DNA of 58,955 nucleotides from the NCBI GenBank assembly GCA_036405135.1, contig DASWYF010000052.1, forward strand, positions 1 through 58,955, in the 5' to 3' direction. A program made the position numbers and the translations under genes. Below the pieces are notes generated by a model. The model searched no databases. It was not told the DNA's origin and saw nothing but the letters and a program-made list of their open reading frames with translations. Origin of the DNA: Verrucomicrobiia bacterium (GTDB taxonomy: Bacteria > Verrucomicrobiota > Verrucomicrobiia > Limisphaerales > JAEYXS01). Positions 1-9,533 of the stretch are shown piece after piece; position 1 is the first letter of the stretch; every line of letters begins with the position of its first letter.

Positions 1-1152
1 GAGCGTGGCGTCCGCTTGCGGGAATTTCTCGAAGGCGAAACGCGGGATCTTCGTGACGACGTAATCGATGGTCGGCTCGAAGCTCGCAGGAGTCTCGCGC
101 GTGATGTCGTTCTTGATCTCGTCGAGCAAATAACCAACGGCCAGCTTCGCGGCGATCTTGGCGATGGGGAAGCCCGTGGCCTTCGACGCCAGCGCCGAGC
201 TGCGGCTCACGCGGGGGTTCATCTCGATGACGATCATGCGGCCCGTTTGCGGGTCCACGGAGAACTGGATGTTCGAACCGCCCGTCTCCACACCGACCGC
301 GCGAATCACGGCGAACGACGCGTCGCGCATGATCTGGTATTCCTTGTCCGTGAGCGTCTGGATGGGCGCGACGGTGATGGAATCGCCCGTGTGGACGCCC
401 ATGGGATCAAAGTTCTCAATGGAGCAGATGATCACGCAGTTATCCGCGCGATCACGCATCACTTCCATCTCGTATTCCTTCCAGCCGAGCAAGGATTCCT
501 CGATGAGGATTTCGCTCACCGGGGAGAGGTCCATGCCGCGCTTGGCGATCTCTTCAAATTCATCGCGATTGTAAGCGATACCGCCGCCCGTACCACCGAG
601 CGTGAACGCGGGACGGATGATGAGCGGGAAGCGACCGATCTTCTCGGCCACGGCCCACGCTTCCTGCATGTTATGCGAGGTGCCGGAGATGGGGACATCC
701 AGACCGATCTCGAGCATCAGGTCTTTGAAAATCTGGCGGTCTTCGCCCTTCACGATGGCTTCAGCCTTCGCGCCGATCATCTCGATACCGTGCTTCTCAA
801 GGATGCCCTTGCGATGCAGGGACATGGCGGTGTTCAACGCCGTCTGGCCGCCGAGCGTCGGCAGCAAGACCAGCTTGCCCTTCGCGCCGGTGCGCTTCAT
901 CTCGTCGAGCTCGCGCACGATGATCTTCTCCACGGCCTCGGGCGTGATCGGTTCGATGTAGGTGCGGTCGGCGAACTCCGGGTCCGTCATGATGGTGGCG
1001 GGGTTGGAGTTCACGAGGATGACGCGGTAGCCTTCCTCGCGCAGGGCCTTGCAAGCCTGGGTGCCGGAGTAGTCGAACTCGCACGCCTGGCCGATGATGA
1101 TCGGACCCGCGCCGATGATAAGAACCGAGTGAATGTCTGTGCGCTTTGGCAT
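1..1152 (-). CDS. carB: Carbamoyl-phosphate synthase large subunit, N-terminal part (cut by window edge)
   Basis: Makes carbamoyl phosphate from bicarbonate, ammonia (from CarA) and two ATP for pyrimidine and arginine synthesis. The reverse strand reads [20 protein letters not shown] from an ATG at 1152 and stays open to the left edge (384 codons). The typical start of the first ATP-grasp half is visible: [48 protein letters not shown] and [20 protein letters not shown]. These match the carboxyphosphate-forming domain of CarB. The second half lies outside the window, so intactness cannot be judged. The reading frame has no internal stop. Very high confidence in family. Confidence 0.97.
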   Translation of the reverse strand, partial: MPKRTDIHSVLIIGAGPIIIGQACEFDYSGTQACKALREEGYRVILVNSNPATIMTDPEFADRTYIEPITPEAVEKIIVRELDEMKRTGAKGKLVLLPTLGGQTALNTAMSLHRKGILEKHGIEMIGAKAEAIVKGEDRQIFKDLMLEIGLDVPISGTSHNMQEAWAVAEKIGRFPLIIRPAFTLGGTGGGIAYNRDEFEEIAKRGMDLSPVSEILIEESLLGWKEYEMEVMRDRADNCVIICSIENFDPMGVHTGDSITVAPIQTLTDKEYQIMRDASFAVIRAVGVETGGSNIQFSVDPQTGRMIVIEMNPRVSRSSALASKATGFPIAKIAAKLAVGYLLDEIKNDITRETPASFEPTIDYVVTKIPRFAFEKFPQADATL

Positions 1153-1382
1153 GTTACAAAAATCTTCGTCCTGACGACGCCCGGACCGCCCGCTCCACGG
1201 GTTGGCCCTGACAAATCAAAACGCCCCGGATGAAACACCGAACGGCCAAGAATGGGAAGGAGAAGTTTTTAACAATCGGGGAATGTAACAAAACCCCTCC
1301 CCTAAGAGTTTGCCAGGGTTGACCGCAGTATGATACTTAATACCCTGTCTACCGCCAAGAAAGAGGGGGATGTGACACATCT

Positions 1383-4300
1383 ATGTCGTTCAAGCGCCAA
1401 ATCTCGCTGCTCACGTTTTGCCTCGGGCTGACCACCTTCCAGATCGGTTGGGCCCAGCCCGCCCGGATATTGGGCAATCTCCAGCCGGAAGATGCCGGAC
1501 GGGGCAGTTCGCTGCCTTATTCCACGGGTCATAGCAGTTCTGCGCCGTATGATTTCGCCGTGGTGGATGGCATCGGATACTTTGCGGCAGAAGATGCTGT
1601 GCATGGGATGGAGCTTTGGCGGACAGATGGCACGCCAGAAGGCACCCGGATGGTCACAGATATCAACCCCGAATGGCCTTCCAGTGGGCCCAAACAATTC
1701 ATGGCCGGTGAAACACTGGTCTATTTCACAGCCACCGGACCTTATGGGCAACGTCTGTTCAGAAGTGATGGCACGGCAGCGGGCACCTTCCCTGTGCGGG
1801 ATGAACTGCCGCGTGGTCCCGCAAATGAGCTGAGCCGCGCTCTTTTAGGTGTCGTGGGCGATCAACTCTACTTCGCCGCTGCAGCAAACGGCGACTATGA
1901 CTTTGAGCTCTGGACCACTGACGGCACGCGAGCAGGTACCAGGCAGGTGAAGAATCTGACCGCAGCGGGCGCGGGCGTCATGTTTCCCGAACAGGCACCT
2001 GGTGGTGGCGCTGCGCTGGGCAATAGGTTCTTCTATTCGGCCAATAACGGCGTAGAAGGCTATCATCTCTGGGAGACAGACGGCACCTCCGCCGGAACAC
2101 GGCAGGTCAAAAATTTGGTGCCACCTGGGAAACTGGGCGGATTGACTGGAGACTGGGTCAACGGCTATCCGCAAAATTTCCTCGCCTCGGAAACACTGGT
2201 TTACTTCACCGCCACATCTCCAGTAGATGGCCGGGAATGGTGGCGTACGGACGGCACACCGGAAGGCACGTATATGCTCCCGCAATTCGCGCCGGAACGG
2301 CCGGCGCATGATGAAGCCGGCTTTTCCAGCATCTCGGAGGCAAACCATGCCATCACGCTCGGCAATACTTTGTTTTATTCAGTACGCCGGTTTGATTCCC
2401 AAGGACTCAATTACACAGCAATTCCCGGGGTGGCTGTCTCCGATGGCACGGCCAGTGGAACCCGCTTGTTAAGGGACAAGCTCGAGATCCGGTTCAGACT
2501 GACGAAGGAAGCGGACAAAGTATGGTTCATTGCCAGGGACTGGAATGCCGTCAGTGATCCAGAGCATCACTACGGTCTCTGGGCGGCGACTGCGGAGGAG
2601 TGCCATTTTGTCGCCAGTGTGAAGGCTGAATCCCGGTTGGTGTCTGCCGGTGGAAAGTTGTATTGCACCAATCCCGCAGGCGGTTTGATGACTGTGGATG
2701 CAGCTACGGAAGTGGTGCTGGGCGGGGGTGTCTGGGATGCGGGAGAGGAAGAATGGACTGTTCCGTCACCTTTTTTCGAATTGGATGACTATACTGAAGG
2801 ATATATCGGACTCACACATGCCGCGGCCTTGGGATCACGGGTCTTCTTTTCAATATTCACAGCTGAAAACGGAGGTGAACCCTGGATAACGGATGGCACC
2901 ACTGCCGGCACAAAAATGCTGCGAGACATTTATCAGCATCCGACCAGCAGCAGTGAGATGTTCACGACTCCCGCGAACGCCATGTTTCTCGGGTCGCAAA
3001 ATACCATCTATTTTCCAGCTCGTACTGAACCCGGCAGTTTATTGTATCACTTGGCGAGATATTCAACGGGGAGTGCTCCAGAAACAGTGCCTGGTTATAT
3101 TCCCAGCAATTTGAACGGAACTGCGTGGGGCGTAGAACTTGATGATGTCATTATCTGCGCGCTGAATCCCACGTCAGACGGCGAAACCCAGCCGTCCCAG
3201 TTATGCGTTATCTTGGGGGATAGCATATCCTCACTGATACCTGAGACAGATGCCGGGCATTTGAACAACCCATCTGGATTTACCCGTCTAGGAGACGATG
3301 TATTCTTCTTCGCCAACAGCGCTGCCGGTGAATTGAGTCTTTGGCGCACTGCCGGCACTGCTGCAACCACGGTCAAAGTGAAAACATGGCGCGATTTCGA
3401 GGGAAGATACTGGTCCATTCCGGGAGCTATCGTCGTCTCCGGTGAGCGCATCTATTTTCCAGTTTTCTATACCTCCTCGATCGAGCTTTCTGAGAACAAC
3501 TATGAGTTAATCTCCAGCGATGGCACGCCCGAAGGCACTTACTCCTTTGCCACCATCCCCACGACGTATTCCCCTATTGGCGGAGGCTCTGCCATGATCA
3601 CTCTATTACCTTTGGGAAATGGTGTGCTGTTTAATCATTCCATTGGATACGGTTATAATGACGGCACTCGGGAGGGGACTGGTTTTTTCAATCTTTTTGA
3701 TGATGTGGCGATCACCAGCCTGGTCTCCGTCAGAGGTAAAATATGGTACACTATCTCCGGTAACGGACTCTGGTGCACAGACGGCACGGTCAATGGCACC
3801 CGACATGTCAGCAGCACAGCTTCCTACATCCGCGATGGGTTCGAATTCAAAGGAATGGTGTGCCTGTTCGCTGGTGACAAGATCCTTACCATCGATCCGG
3901 ACACAGCGGTGATACAATCGGATTTCACGATCGATCCGGATAAATTTGGGGGTATTTTCAGAACTGCTGTCACAGAAGATTTCATTTATTTCACCCTGTC
4001 AGATGATGCCCATGGAATCGAGTTATGGCGGACCGATGCCTCTCTGGAAAGCATCACGCTCGTACAGGATATCGGGCCGGGCCTCAGGTCATCCGATGTC
4101 GCCAATCTAAGGCAAATCGGCACAAATATATTCTTCACGGCGGAAGATCATCGCGGGCGCGAACCATGGATCATGCCGTCATCACTGAGCGCGCCTTGTG
4201 AAGTGTTCCACCCGGGAGATCGCTCCGTCATCGTGGGGAATGCATTCCACTTCGTCCCTGCATTGGTTTCAGGATCGGCCGAGAGATGGAGATGGTGGAA

Positions 4301-4676
4301 TCTGCCGCCGGGATTGAGCTATGACTGCAAAACGGGCATCATCACGGGTATTCCACAGATGAGCGGGACCTTCAAGGTGACAGCTGAAGCAGCCAATAGC
4401 GGGGGGACAGATGTGATGTCGTTCACTCTTCGCGTGGTCGATCCCGATTACGCCCGCATCAGCCTGACTCCAGCAACAGGCATTCCGGGCAAATTATCCT
4501 TGTCGCTTAGCGCCATCGCCGGGCTGCGTTATCAAATCTTTACGAGCACCGATCTCGTCGAGTGGGAACCGGTAACGCTCGATGCCGATGCGGATTTTGT
4601 GATTCCAGAATTGGATACTGAAGCAGAGCAGCGCTTCTTCAAAGTGCTGACACTTGAACTGAGGATCAAACCTTAG
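1383..4676 (+). CDS. Large secreted protein of ELWxTDGT repeats with Ig-like C-terminal module
   Basis: 1097 residues starting with a signal peptide (hydrophobic stretch ending WAQ near residue 25). About a dozen degenerate copies of an E-L-W-x-T-D-G-T-x-x-G-T-x-x-V-x-D-I unit run from about residue 75 to 900, for example ELWRTDGTPEGTRMVTDI and ELWTTDGTRAGTRQVKNL; such units probably form a beta-propeller-like fold. A putative Ig-like domain follows (about 940-1020, with NLPPGLSYDCKTGIITGIPQ, a He_PIG-type signature), then a C-terminal stretch YQIFTSTDLVEWEPV common in secreted verrucomicrobial proteins. No catalytic motif was seen. A surface or adhesion role is an inference. A purine-rich AAGAGGGGG lies about 13 bases before the ATG. 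The convergent neighbour ends only 9 bases away. Confidence 0.85.
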   Translation: MSFKRQISLLTFCLGLTTFQIGWAQPARILGNLQPEDAGRGSSLPYSTGHSSSAPYDFAVVDGIGYFAAEDAVHGMELWRTDGTPEGTRMVTDINPEWPSSGPKQFMAGETLVYFTATGPYGQRLFRSDGTAAGTFPVRDELPRGPANELSRALLGVVGDQLYFAAAANGDYDFELWTTDGTRAGTRQVKNLTAAGAGVMFPEQAPGGGAALGNRFFYSANNGVEGYHLWETDGTSAGTRQVKNLVPPGKLGGLTGDWVNGYPQNFLASETLVYFTATSPVDGREWWRTDGTPEGTYMLPQFAPERPAHDEAGFSSISEANHAITLGNTLFYSVRRFDSQGLNYTAIPGVAVSDGTASGTRLLRDKLEIRFRLTKEADKVWFIARDWNAVSDPEHHYGLWAATAEECHFVASVKAESRLVSAGGKLYCTNPAGGLMTVDAATEVVLGGGVWDAGEEEWTVPSPFFELDDYTEGYIGLTHAAALGSRVFFSIFTAENGGEPWITDGTTAGTKMLRDIYQHPTSSSEMFTTPANAMFLGSQNTIYFPARTEPGSLLYHLARYSTGSAPETVPGYIPSNLNGTAWGVELDDVIICALNPTSDGETQPSQLCVILGDSISSLIPETDAGHLNNPSGFTRLGDDVFFFANSAAGELSLWRTAGTAATTVKVKTWRDFEGRYWSIPGAIVVSGERIYFPVFYTSSIELSENNYELISSDGTPEGTYSFATIPTTYSPIGGGSAMITLLPLGNGVLFNHSIGYGYNDGTREGTGFFNLFDDVAITSLVSVRGKIWYTISGNGLWCTDGTVNGTRHVSSTASYIRDGFEFKGMVCLFAGDKILTIDPDTAVIQSDFTIDPDKFGGIFRTAVTEDFIYFTLSDDAHGIELWRTDASLESITLVQDIGPGLRSSDVANLRQIGTNIFFTAEDHRGREPWIMPSSLSAPCEVFHPGDRSVIVGNAFHFVPALVSGSAERWRWWNLPPGLSYDCKTGIITGIPQMSGTFKVTAEAANSGGTDVMSFTLRVVDPDYARISLTPATGIPGKLSLSLSAIAGLRYQIFTSTDLVEWEPVTLDADADFVIPELDTEAEQRFFKVLTLELRIKP

Positions 4677-4685
4677 GCGATCGAA

Positions 4686-5135
4686 CTATTTCTTCCGCGT
4701 GAGGATCATCAAATACGCATCCGGCGGAGTGGTGCGGAAGGCGGTCGGGCGCGGTTTACCAGGATTGTTCGAGCACCATTTCATGTTATCGCCGTCAACG
4801 GTCATGATGCCTTGATAGCTCTTGCCCATGAGCTGGCCTTTCGTGGCGGTGGTATCGATGGTGATCAAATTACCGCTGCGGCTGATCTTATAGGTCCCCT
4901 CGCCCATGTTGTTTCCGTGGGGGTCTTTCGCGGTGATCTTGTCCTCCGTGATGACCATCTCGCCGATGCGTGCGCGGGCGCTGCCGGGTTTGGAGCCGTC
5001 GCCGTCCACGGCAGCGCCTTGCCAGATGCCCATGATGCGTTTTTGATCGGCGGAGGGTTCGGCGGCAATGGAGTTTAAGGTCATGGCAGATATCGCCATG
5101 GCAAACAGGGTGGTCACGACGCGGGTCGTCTTCAT
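4686..5135 (-). CDS. Small secreted TIGR03067-like protein
   Basis: 149 residues from the ATG at 5135, chosen because MKTTRVVTTLFAMAISAMTL begins a standard signal peptide ending near AAE. The longer frame to 5276 adds an unlikely leader that runs into repeat DNA. The mature part reads DQKRIMGIWQGAAVDGDG, a central GEMVITEDKITAKD stretch, GTYKISRSGNLITIDTT and GIMTVDGDNMKWCSNNPGKPRP. This is the layout of the TIGR03067 lipocalin-like domain frequent in Planctomycetes and Verrucomicrobia, where a mean-weight (W-x-G) start is followed by beta strands. The biochemical role is unknown. It is convergent with the large repeat protein upstream on the plus strand. Confidence 0.75.
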   Translation of the reverse strand: MKTTRVVTTLFAMAISAMTLNSIAAEPSADQKRIMGIWQGAAVDGDGSKPGSARARIGEMVITEDKITAKDPHGNNMGEGTYKISRSGNLITIDTTATKGQLMGKSYQGIMTVDGDNMKWCSNNPGKPRPTAFRTTPPDAYLMILTRKK

Positions 5136-5341
5136 AGATAGAGATGAGGTTGCGGTTGGCGGAAGAACAACGAACCTGGCTGGAACGGGTTCATTTGTTT
5201 GGTAGTGGGACCTGCCTCTACCCTGCCCTAAACCAATCCATCTTGCAAGGTCACGTGCAGCAGGTTGCACCTGCACGCCACCATGGGCGGTGGGCAGGTG
5301 TGCACTCTTTTGCCATCCCTACCCTGCCCTTGCTTATGGGG

Positions 5342-5420
5342 GTTGCTGCGACTCGGAGAGTCGCGCTCCAGCCGGGCCGGTTGCACCGGCGGGCCTATGG
5401 ACAGGCGATGGCGCCTGTCC
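5342..5420. repeat. Cluster of short palindromic interspersed repeats
   Basis: Three units lie in the 293-base gap 5136-5428. Bases 5342-5369 hold a palindrome centred on GCGACTCGGAGAGTCGC; the same 28 bases occur inverted at 47382-47409, and 21 of them at 58654-58674. Bases 5376-5395 hold a 20-base unit that recurs inverted at 47590-47609. Bases 5399-5420 are a near-perfect hairpin, GGACAGGCG-ATGG-CGCCTGTCC. No gene is supported in this gap. Confidence 0.8.
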
Positions 5421-5428
5421 CACTACCA

Positions 5429-6562
5429 TTACGCCAGCGCCACTACTTGATGCGTCTCCTGCGACTTCAGCGCTGCTTCGAAGAGTTCGTGGCTGAGCAC
5501 GGCTTCTTCCGGGGTGGCGCAGGCGAACTTGTCTTTTAAGGCACCGGCGCGTTCGGCGGCGTAGGCGGCCCACATCTGCAGGAAGCAATCCGGGAAACCG
5601 GGCTCGAAGATGCCGCCGGTGATCGTCGGGAAAGGCGTTTGGAAGCCGAGATCGATCCGTTGCCAGATCTGCTCTTTTTGCCGTTCGAAGACCCAGAGCG
5701 TCTTCGGCTCCTTGGTGCTGTACTTGATGCCGCCTTCCGTACCTAGCACCTCGATGAACCACGTGTTCGTCTCGCTCGGGGCCAGGCGTTTCATCTCCAG
5801 GCGCATCGGCACTTCCGCGCCGTCGATCAATACTTCCGTGTGGAGCATCGCGTTATCCCACGTATCGCACGCGGCCATGCCGCCTTTGCCATCAGGGCGT
5901 TGCGTGTAGATCTTCTGGAGTTGCGCATACACGCGCAGCGGTTTCCAGCCGAGGCGGAACGGCACATGCACCGCGTGCATACCCAGATCGCCCATCACAC
6001 CGATGCCCCCGCAGAACTTCGTCATGCGCTTCCAATTGATCGGCTTCGTCGGGTCCAGATCGCTCGCGTGATGGAATCCCGAATGGATCTCGAGAACTTT
6101 GCCAACCTTGCCCGAGCGCACATAATTCACCACGCGCTGCGGTCCCGGCAGGAACGGAAACTCCGAACTGCACCGCACGAATCGCCCGGACTTCACCGCT
6201 GCCGCTTGGATGCTCCGCGCCGCCGCCAGATCGATGCCGAAGGGCTTTTCCGCCAGCAGATCTTTCCCCGCCGCCAGCACGTCCAGATACAGCTTTTCGT
6301 GGAGGTTATGCGGCACCGCCACATACACCACGTCCACGTCCGGGGATTTCAGCAACTCCTGATGATCCTTCGTGAGCAGCTTCACCGTGGGCACCTGCTT
6401 GAACCACTCGAGCAAACTCTCCTGGAGATCGCACACCGCCGTGAGTTCCACCTTCACCGGGAAATCCTGGAGGACGAACCAGCGCGCGAACGCACTCGCC
6501 GCCTCCCGCCCCATCAACCCGCCGCCGATGATCCCTACCCGCATGGTGCTCTGCTGTTTCAT
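5429..6562 (-). CDS. Gfo/Idh/MocA family oxidoreductase
   Basis: Probable NAD(P)-dependent sugar or cyclitol dehydrogenase. The N-terminal Rossmann motif is MRVGIIGGGLMGREAASAF. Next come DVDVVYVAVPHNLHEK and the family EKPFGID motif (here LLAEKPFGIDLAAARSIQAA). A C-terminal alpha/beta domain follows, with CGGIGVMGDLGMHAVHVPFRLG, where D-x-x-x-H is the usual substrate-site pair. About 377 residues from the first ATG at 6562. An in-frame ATG at 6544 (MRVGII) and a TTG at 6589 are alternatives, and none has a strong ribosome site. A truncated near-copy of the first 26 codons lies at 23442-23534. Substrate unknown. Confidence 0.88.
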   Translation of the reverse strand: MKQQSTMRVGIIGGGLMGREAASAFARWFVLQDFPVKVELTAVCDLQESLLEWFKQVPTVKLLTKDHQELLKSPDVDVVYVAVPHNLHEKLYLDVLAAGKDLLAEKPFGIDLAAARSIQAAAVKSGRFVRCSSEFPFLPGPQRVVNYVRSGKVGKVLEIHSGFHHASDLDPTKPINWKRMTKFCGGIGVMGDLGMHAVHVPFRLGWKPLRVYAQLQKIYTQRPDGKGGMAACDTWDNAMLHTEVLIDGAEVPMRLEMKRLAPSETNTWFIEVLGTEGGIKYSTKEPKTLWVFERQKEQIWQRIDLGFQTPFPTITGGIFEPGFPDCFLQMWAAYAAERAGALKDKFACATPEEAVLSHELFEAALKSQETHQVVALA

Positions 6563-6885
6563 AGATAAGTCAGTCAATTGATCGATCAATCAAATCAGGT
6601 GCGTACGATAATCGGACGAGTATGGGACGATGCAAGAACTCACTTATTCAGGTCGGTTGCGCCAACAGGCTGCCCACTCTACTGCAGACGGCCCTTCTGT
6701 TCGTCCATTGATTGCGCATGCTGACTGAACGGGAACCACGGAGTAAAACAAATCTGGAAAACACCTTAACAATAAGCACAACCATCTCTGGTTCAAGTGA
6801 TTACCAAAAGCAAACGAAAGCGACTTCAGATGACGGAATTTAATCCGCTGGACGCATGGGCGGACGTGTTTTAGGGTCAGCCCTT

Positions 6886-7170
6886 ATGTCGAAGATTGCC
6901 AAAGGCGCGACGACGGCCGCGGCGGAGCTTGCAGAAGTTCCGTTCGAGGTAGCGTTGCAGAAGCTCGAAGCCATCGTGGAAACGATGGAGTCGGACGAAT
7001 TGCCTTTGGAGACTTTGCTGGCCCGCTACGAGGAAGGCACGAAACTGGCCGCGCAGTGCCAGGCCCGCCTCGCGGATGCTGACCTCAAGATTTCCAAGCT
7101 GGAGAAGAAATCCTCCGGCGACTTCACGCTCACTCCGGTGGAACTCCCGGGGGATACGGCGGAAGATTAA
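6886..7170 (+). CDS. xseB: Exodeoxyribonuclease VII small subunit
   Basis: Small subunit of the single-strand-specific exonuclease VII, which partners with XseA (not in the window). 94 residues with the family core VPFEVALQKLEAIVETMESDELPLETLLARYEEGTKLAAQCQARLADAD, a helical hairpin typical of XseB in length and pattern. The ATG at 6886 is preferred over the one at 6856 because AGGG lies 9 bases upstream and the family core starts soon after. The next gene, dxs, begins 10 bases after the stop; an xseB-dxs pairing is widespread in bacteria (often with ispA between). No ispA is seen here. Confidence 0.92.
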   Translation: MSKIAKGATTAAAELAEVPFEVALQKLEAIVETMESDELPLETLLARYEEGTKLAAQCQARLADADLKISKLEKKSSGDFTLTPVELPGDTAED

Positions 7171-7180
7171 AAAACCAATT

Positions 7181-9172
7181 ATGAGCCGATACCTGGACAT
7201 GGTGGATCATCCGTCCCACGTCAAAAAGCTGAAGCTGGACCAATTGACCCAGCTTTCCGAAGAGATTCGTTACGAGCTGATCACGAAGCTCTCTAAGAAC
7301 GGTGGTCATCTCGGGCCGAACTTGGGCGTAGTGGAGCTGACGCTCGCGATGCATTATGTGTTCTCGACGCCGAAGGACAAGTTCGTGTGGGACGTGAGCC
7401 ATCAGGTGTACGTGCATAAGTTGCTGACGGGCCGCAAGGACCGTTTCCACACGATCCGCACGACGAATGGCTTGAACGGTTTCGCACTCCGCACGGAGAG
7501 CGAGCATGATTGCTACGGTGCGGGTCATGCGGGGACGGCGCTTTCCGCCGCGCTCGGTATGTGCGCGGCGCGGGATCAGCGTCGCAGTGATGAAGACGTG
7601 GTCTGCGTGTTCGGTGATGCGGCGCTGACGAACGGTGTTTCGTTCGAGGCGTTGAACAACATCGCGCATACGACGAAGAAGTTCATCGGCATTCTGAATG
7701 ATAACGAGTGGAGCATCGCGAAGAACGTGGGTGCGATCTCGAATTATCTGAACAAGTTGATCACGAATCCGCGCTACGACCGCTTGCAAAAGGATGCCTC
7801 GAGCTTCTTGAAGAAGTGGGGTTCCACGGGCGAACTCGCGGTGCGCTTGGGCCATAAGGCCGAAGAGGCCGTGAAGGGTGTCGTGAGCGAAGTCTCGCTC
7901 CAGCATAACGACGACGACAAGCGCGGTGATGGCCGGGGCGGTTTCGGCAGCAGCTTGATCTTCGAGGAGATGGGCATGAAGTACATCGGACCGATCGACG
8001 GTCACGATCTGCAATTGCTCATCAGCACGCTGGAATACGCGAAGACGTGCGAGCAGCCGGTGGTGATCCATGTGCTGACGAAGAAGGGCAAGGGCTTCGA
8101 CGCCGCCCTGCAGCATCCGGAGAAGTTCCACGGCACGGGACCTTACAATGCGGAAACGGGCGAGACGGCTCCGGCGAAGCCGGGCACTCCGCCAGCGTTC
8201 CAAGATGTGTTCGGCGAGACCTTGGTGCGCCTCGCGCGGAAGGATAACTCGATCGTGGGTATCACGGCAGCGATGCCGACGGGCACGGGCATGAAGGCCC
8301 TCGAAAAGGCGATGCCGGGACGTTACTACGATGTGGGTATCGCGGAAGAGCACGCGGTGATCTTCGCGGCGGGTATGGCCACGATGGGTTTCCGTCCGGT
8401 GGTGGCGATCTACTCGACGTTCTTGCAACGCGCTTACGATTGCATCCATCACGACGTGTGCTTGCAGGATCTGCCGGTGATCTTCTGCATGGACCGCGCC
8501 GGTCTCTCGGCGAATGACGGCCCGACGCATCACGGCTTGTTCGATATCGCTTACTTGCGCTGCTTGCCGAATGTGATCGGTATGGCGCCAGCGAACGAAG
8601 ATGAATTGGCGGACATGATGTTCACGGCGTCGCACGCGAAGCATGCGAGCTTCATCCGTTACCCGCGCGGTGTCGCGGAAGGCGTGCCGGTGAAGGAAAC
8701 GCCGAAGATTCTCGAAGTGGGCAAGGCCGAAGTGGTGAAGCACTTCGCGAACAACGGCGGCAAGAAGGTCGCGGTGTTCGCCCTCGGGCCGATGCAGAAG
8801 ATGGCGAACAAGATCTCCGAGCTGTTGGGCGAAGGTCACGACGTGGCCATCATCAACCCGCGGTGGTTCAAGCCGCTGGATGAGGAGACGACGGCGTTCT
8901 TCGCGCAAGGCGCGGACGCGGTGGTGACGATCGAGGATCACGTGATCGCGGGCGGTTACGGCAGCGCAGTGCTGGAGCTTCTCTCGAAGAAGAACATCAC
9001 CACGCCGGTGGTGCGCATCGGCTGGCCGGACGAGTTCATCGAGCACGCGTCCACGGTGGATTACCTGCGCGAGAAGCATGGTCTGACGGCGGAGAACGCA
9101 GTGAAGCAGGTGAAGGAAATCTTCGCCAAGGGCAACACCACGGCGCAGCCGAAGACCTTCGCGGTGGCGTAA
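7181..9172 (+). CDS. dxs: 1-deoxy-D-xylulose-5-phosphate synthase
   Basis: Condenses pyruvate and glyceraldehyde 3-phosphate with thiamine diphosphate, the first step of the MEP isoprenoid route. 663 residues from ATG 7181. Early on it has KNGGHLGPNLGVVELTLAMH and DKFVWDVSHQVYVHKLLTGR. The thiamine/metal site reads VFGDAALTNG, where most family members have GDGALTGG. The second half carries DVGIAEEHAVIFAAGMA with the catalytic glutamate, and DRAGLSANDGPTHHGLFD. Slightly longer than the usual 620-640 residues. A longer in-frame extension to 7076 overlaps xseB and is rejected. Followed by a strong terminator, so xseB-dxs is probably one transcript. Confidence 0.95.
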   Translation: MSRYLDMVDHPSHVKKLKLDQLTQLSEEIRYELITKLSKNGGHLGPNLGVVELTLAMHYVFSTPKDKFVWDVSHQVYVHKLLTGRKDRFHTIRTTNGLNGFALRTESEHDCYGAGHAGTALSAALGMCAARDQRRSDEDVVCVFGDAALTNGVSFEALNNIAHTTKKFIGILNDNEWSIAKNVGAISNYLNKLITNPRYDRLQKDASSFLKKWGSTGELAVRLGHKAEEAVKGVVSEVSLQHNDDDKRGDGRGGFGSSLIFEEMGMKYIGPIDGHDLQLLISTLEYAKTCEQPVVIHVLTKKGKGFDAALQHPEKFHGTGPYNAETGETAPAKPGTPPAFQDVFGETLVRLARKDNSIVGITAAMPTGTGMKALEKAMPGRYYDVGIAEEHAVIFAAGMATMGFRPVVAIYSTFLQRAYDCIHHDVCLQDLPVIFCMDRAGLSANDGPTHHGLFDIAYLRCLPNVIGMAPANEDELADMMFTASHAKHASFIRYPRGVAEGVPVKETPKILEVGKAEVVKHFANNGGKKVAVFALGPMQKMANKISELLGEGHDVAIINPRWFKPLDEETTAFFAQGADAVVTIEDHVIAGGYGSAVLELLSKKNITTPVVRIGWPDEFIEHASTVDYLREKHGLTAENAVKQVKEIFAKGNTTAQPKTFAVA

Positions 9173-9192
9173 GGAAAGAAACGGTTTTTCAG

Positions 9193-9224
9193 AACGGCGC
9201 CTGAGAGATCGGGCGCCGTTTTTT
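9193..9224 (+). terminator. Rho-independent terminator after dxs
   Basis: Perfect 9-base stem AACGGCGCC / GGCGCCGTT with a 10-base loop, running directly into six T residues, 20 bases after the dxs stop codon. Confidence 0.92.
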
Positions 9225-9276
9225 AATGCCTTAATTCAAACTGGCGAAATCAGCCGAGCAATAGTATAGGTGCTAT

Positions 9277-9528
9277 ATGACGGTGACACTGACATCTGAT
9301 CAGGAACGATTCGTGCAGGAGCAGATTCGTGCAGGGAAATATTCCTCCGTCGAACAGATGGTCGCGGAGGGGCTGCGCTGGGTGCAAAGCGAAGAGTTTA
9401 TCCAGCAGAATATTGAGTCATTGCGGCAGCAGGTGGATATAGGCATCGGACAGCTTGAGCGCGGGGAATCCAGCCCGGCAGCGGATGTTTTCGCGCGGTT
9501 GGAAAAACGTGTGCAGAAGAAAGCGTAG
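9277..9528 (+). CDS. ParD/CopG-like antitoxin
   Basis: 83 residues. The N-terminal TVTLTSDQERFVQEQIRAGKYSSVEQMVAEGLRWVQ matches the ribbon-helix-helix DNA-binding part of ParD-type antitoxins: one beta strand, then two helices with the G-x-Y-x-S-x-x-x-x-V-x-x-G-L signature. The C-terminal tail, rich in charged residues, would bind and neutralise the toxin. The toxin gene starts 5 bases after the stop. An imperfect inverted repeat (ATAGTATAGGTGCTAT, 9261-9276) just before the start is a candidate operator for self-repression, as is usual for such pairs. That part is inferred. Confidence 0.85.
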   Translation: MTVTLTSDQERFVQEQIRAGKYSSVEQMVAEGLRWVQSEEFIQQNIESLRQQVDIGIGQLERGESSPAADVFARLEKRVQKKA

Positions 9529-9533
9529 CTTTC

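Noticed and set aside
16..1233. Long plus-strand frame of 405 codons
   Set aside because: It is the antisense shadow of carB, with composition typical of an opposite-strand frame and no family motif.
1319..1345. TTGACC-based promoter for the ELWxTDGT gene
   Set aside because: No matching -10 box at 16-18 bases spacing.
5144..5539. 131-codon frame with VAATRRVALQPG
   Set aside because: Spans the palindromic repeats in the 5136-5428 gap and then antisense of the oxidoreductase gene.
6590..6885. Possible RNA gene in the gap before xseB
   Set aside because: No cloverleaf, no conserved RNA motif and no terminator was found.
7130..9079. Long minus-strand frame of 649 codons
   Set aside because: Antisense of dxs; His/Arg-rich with no domain.
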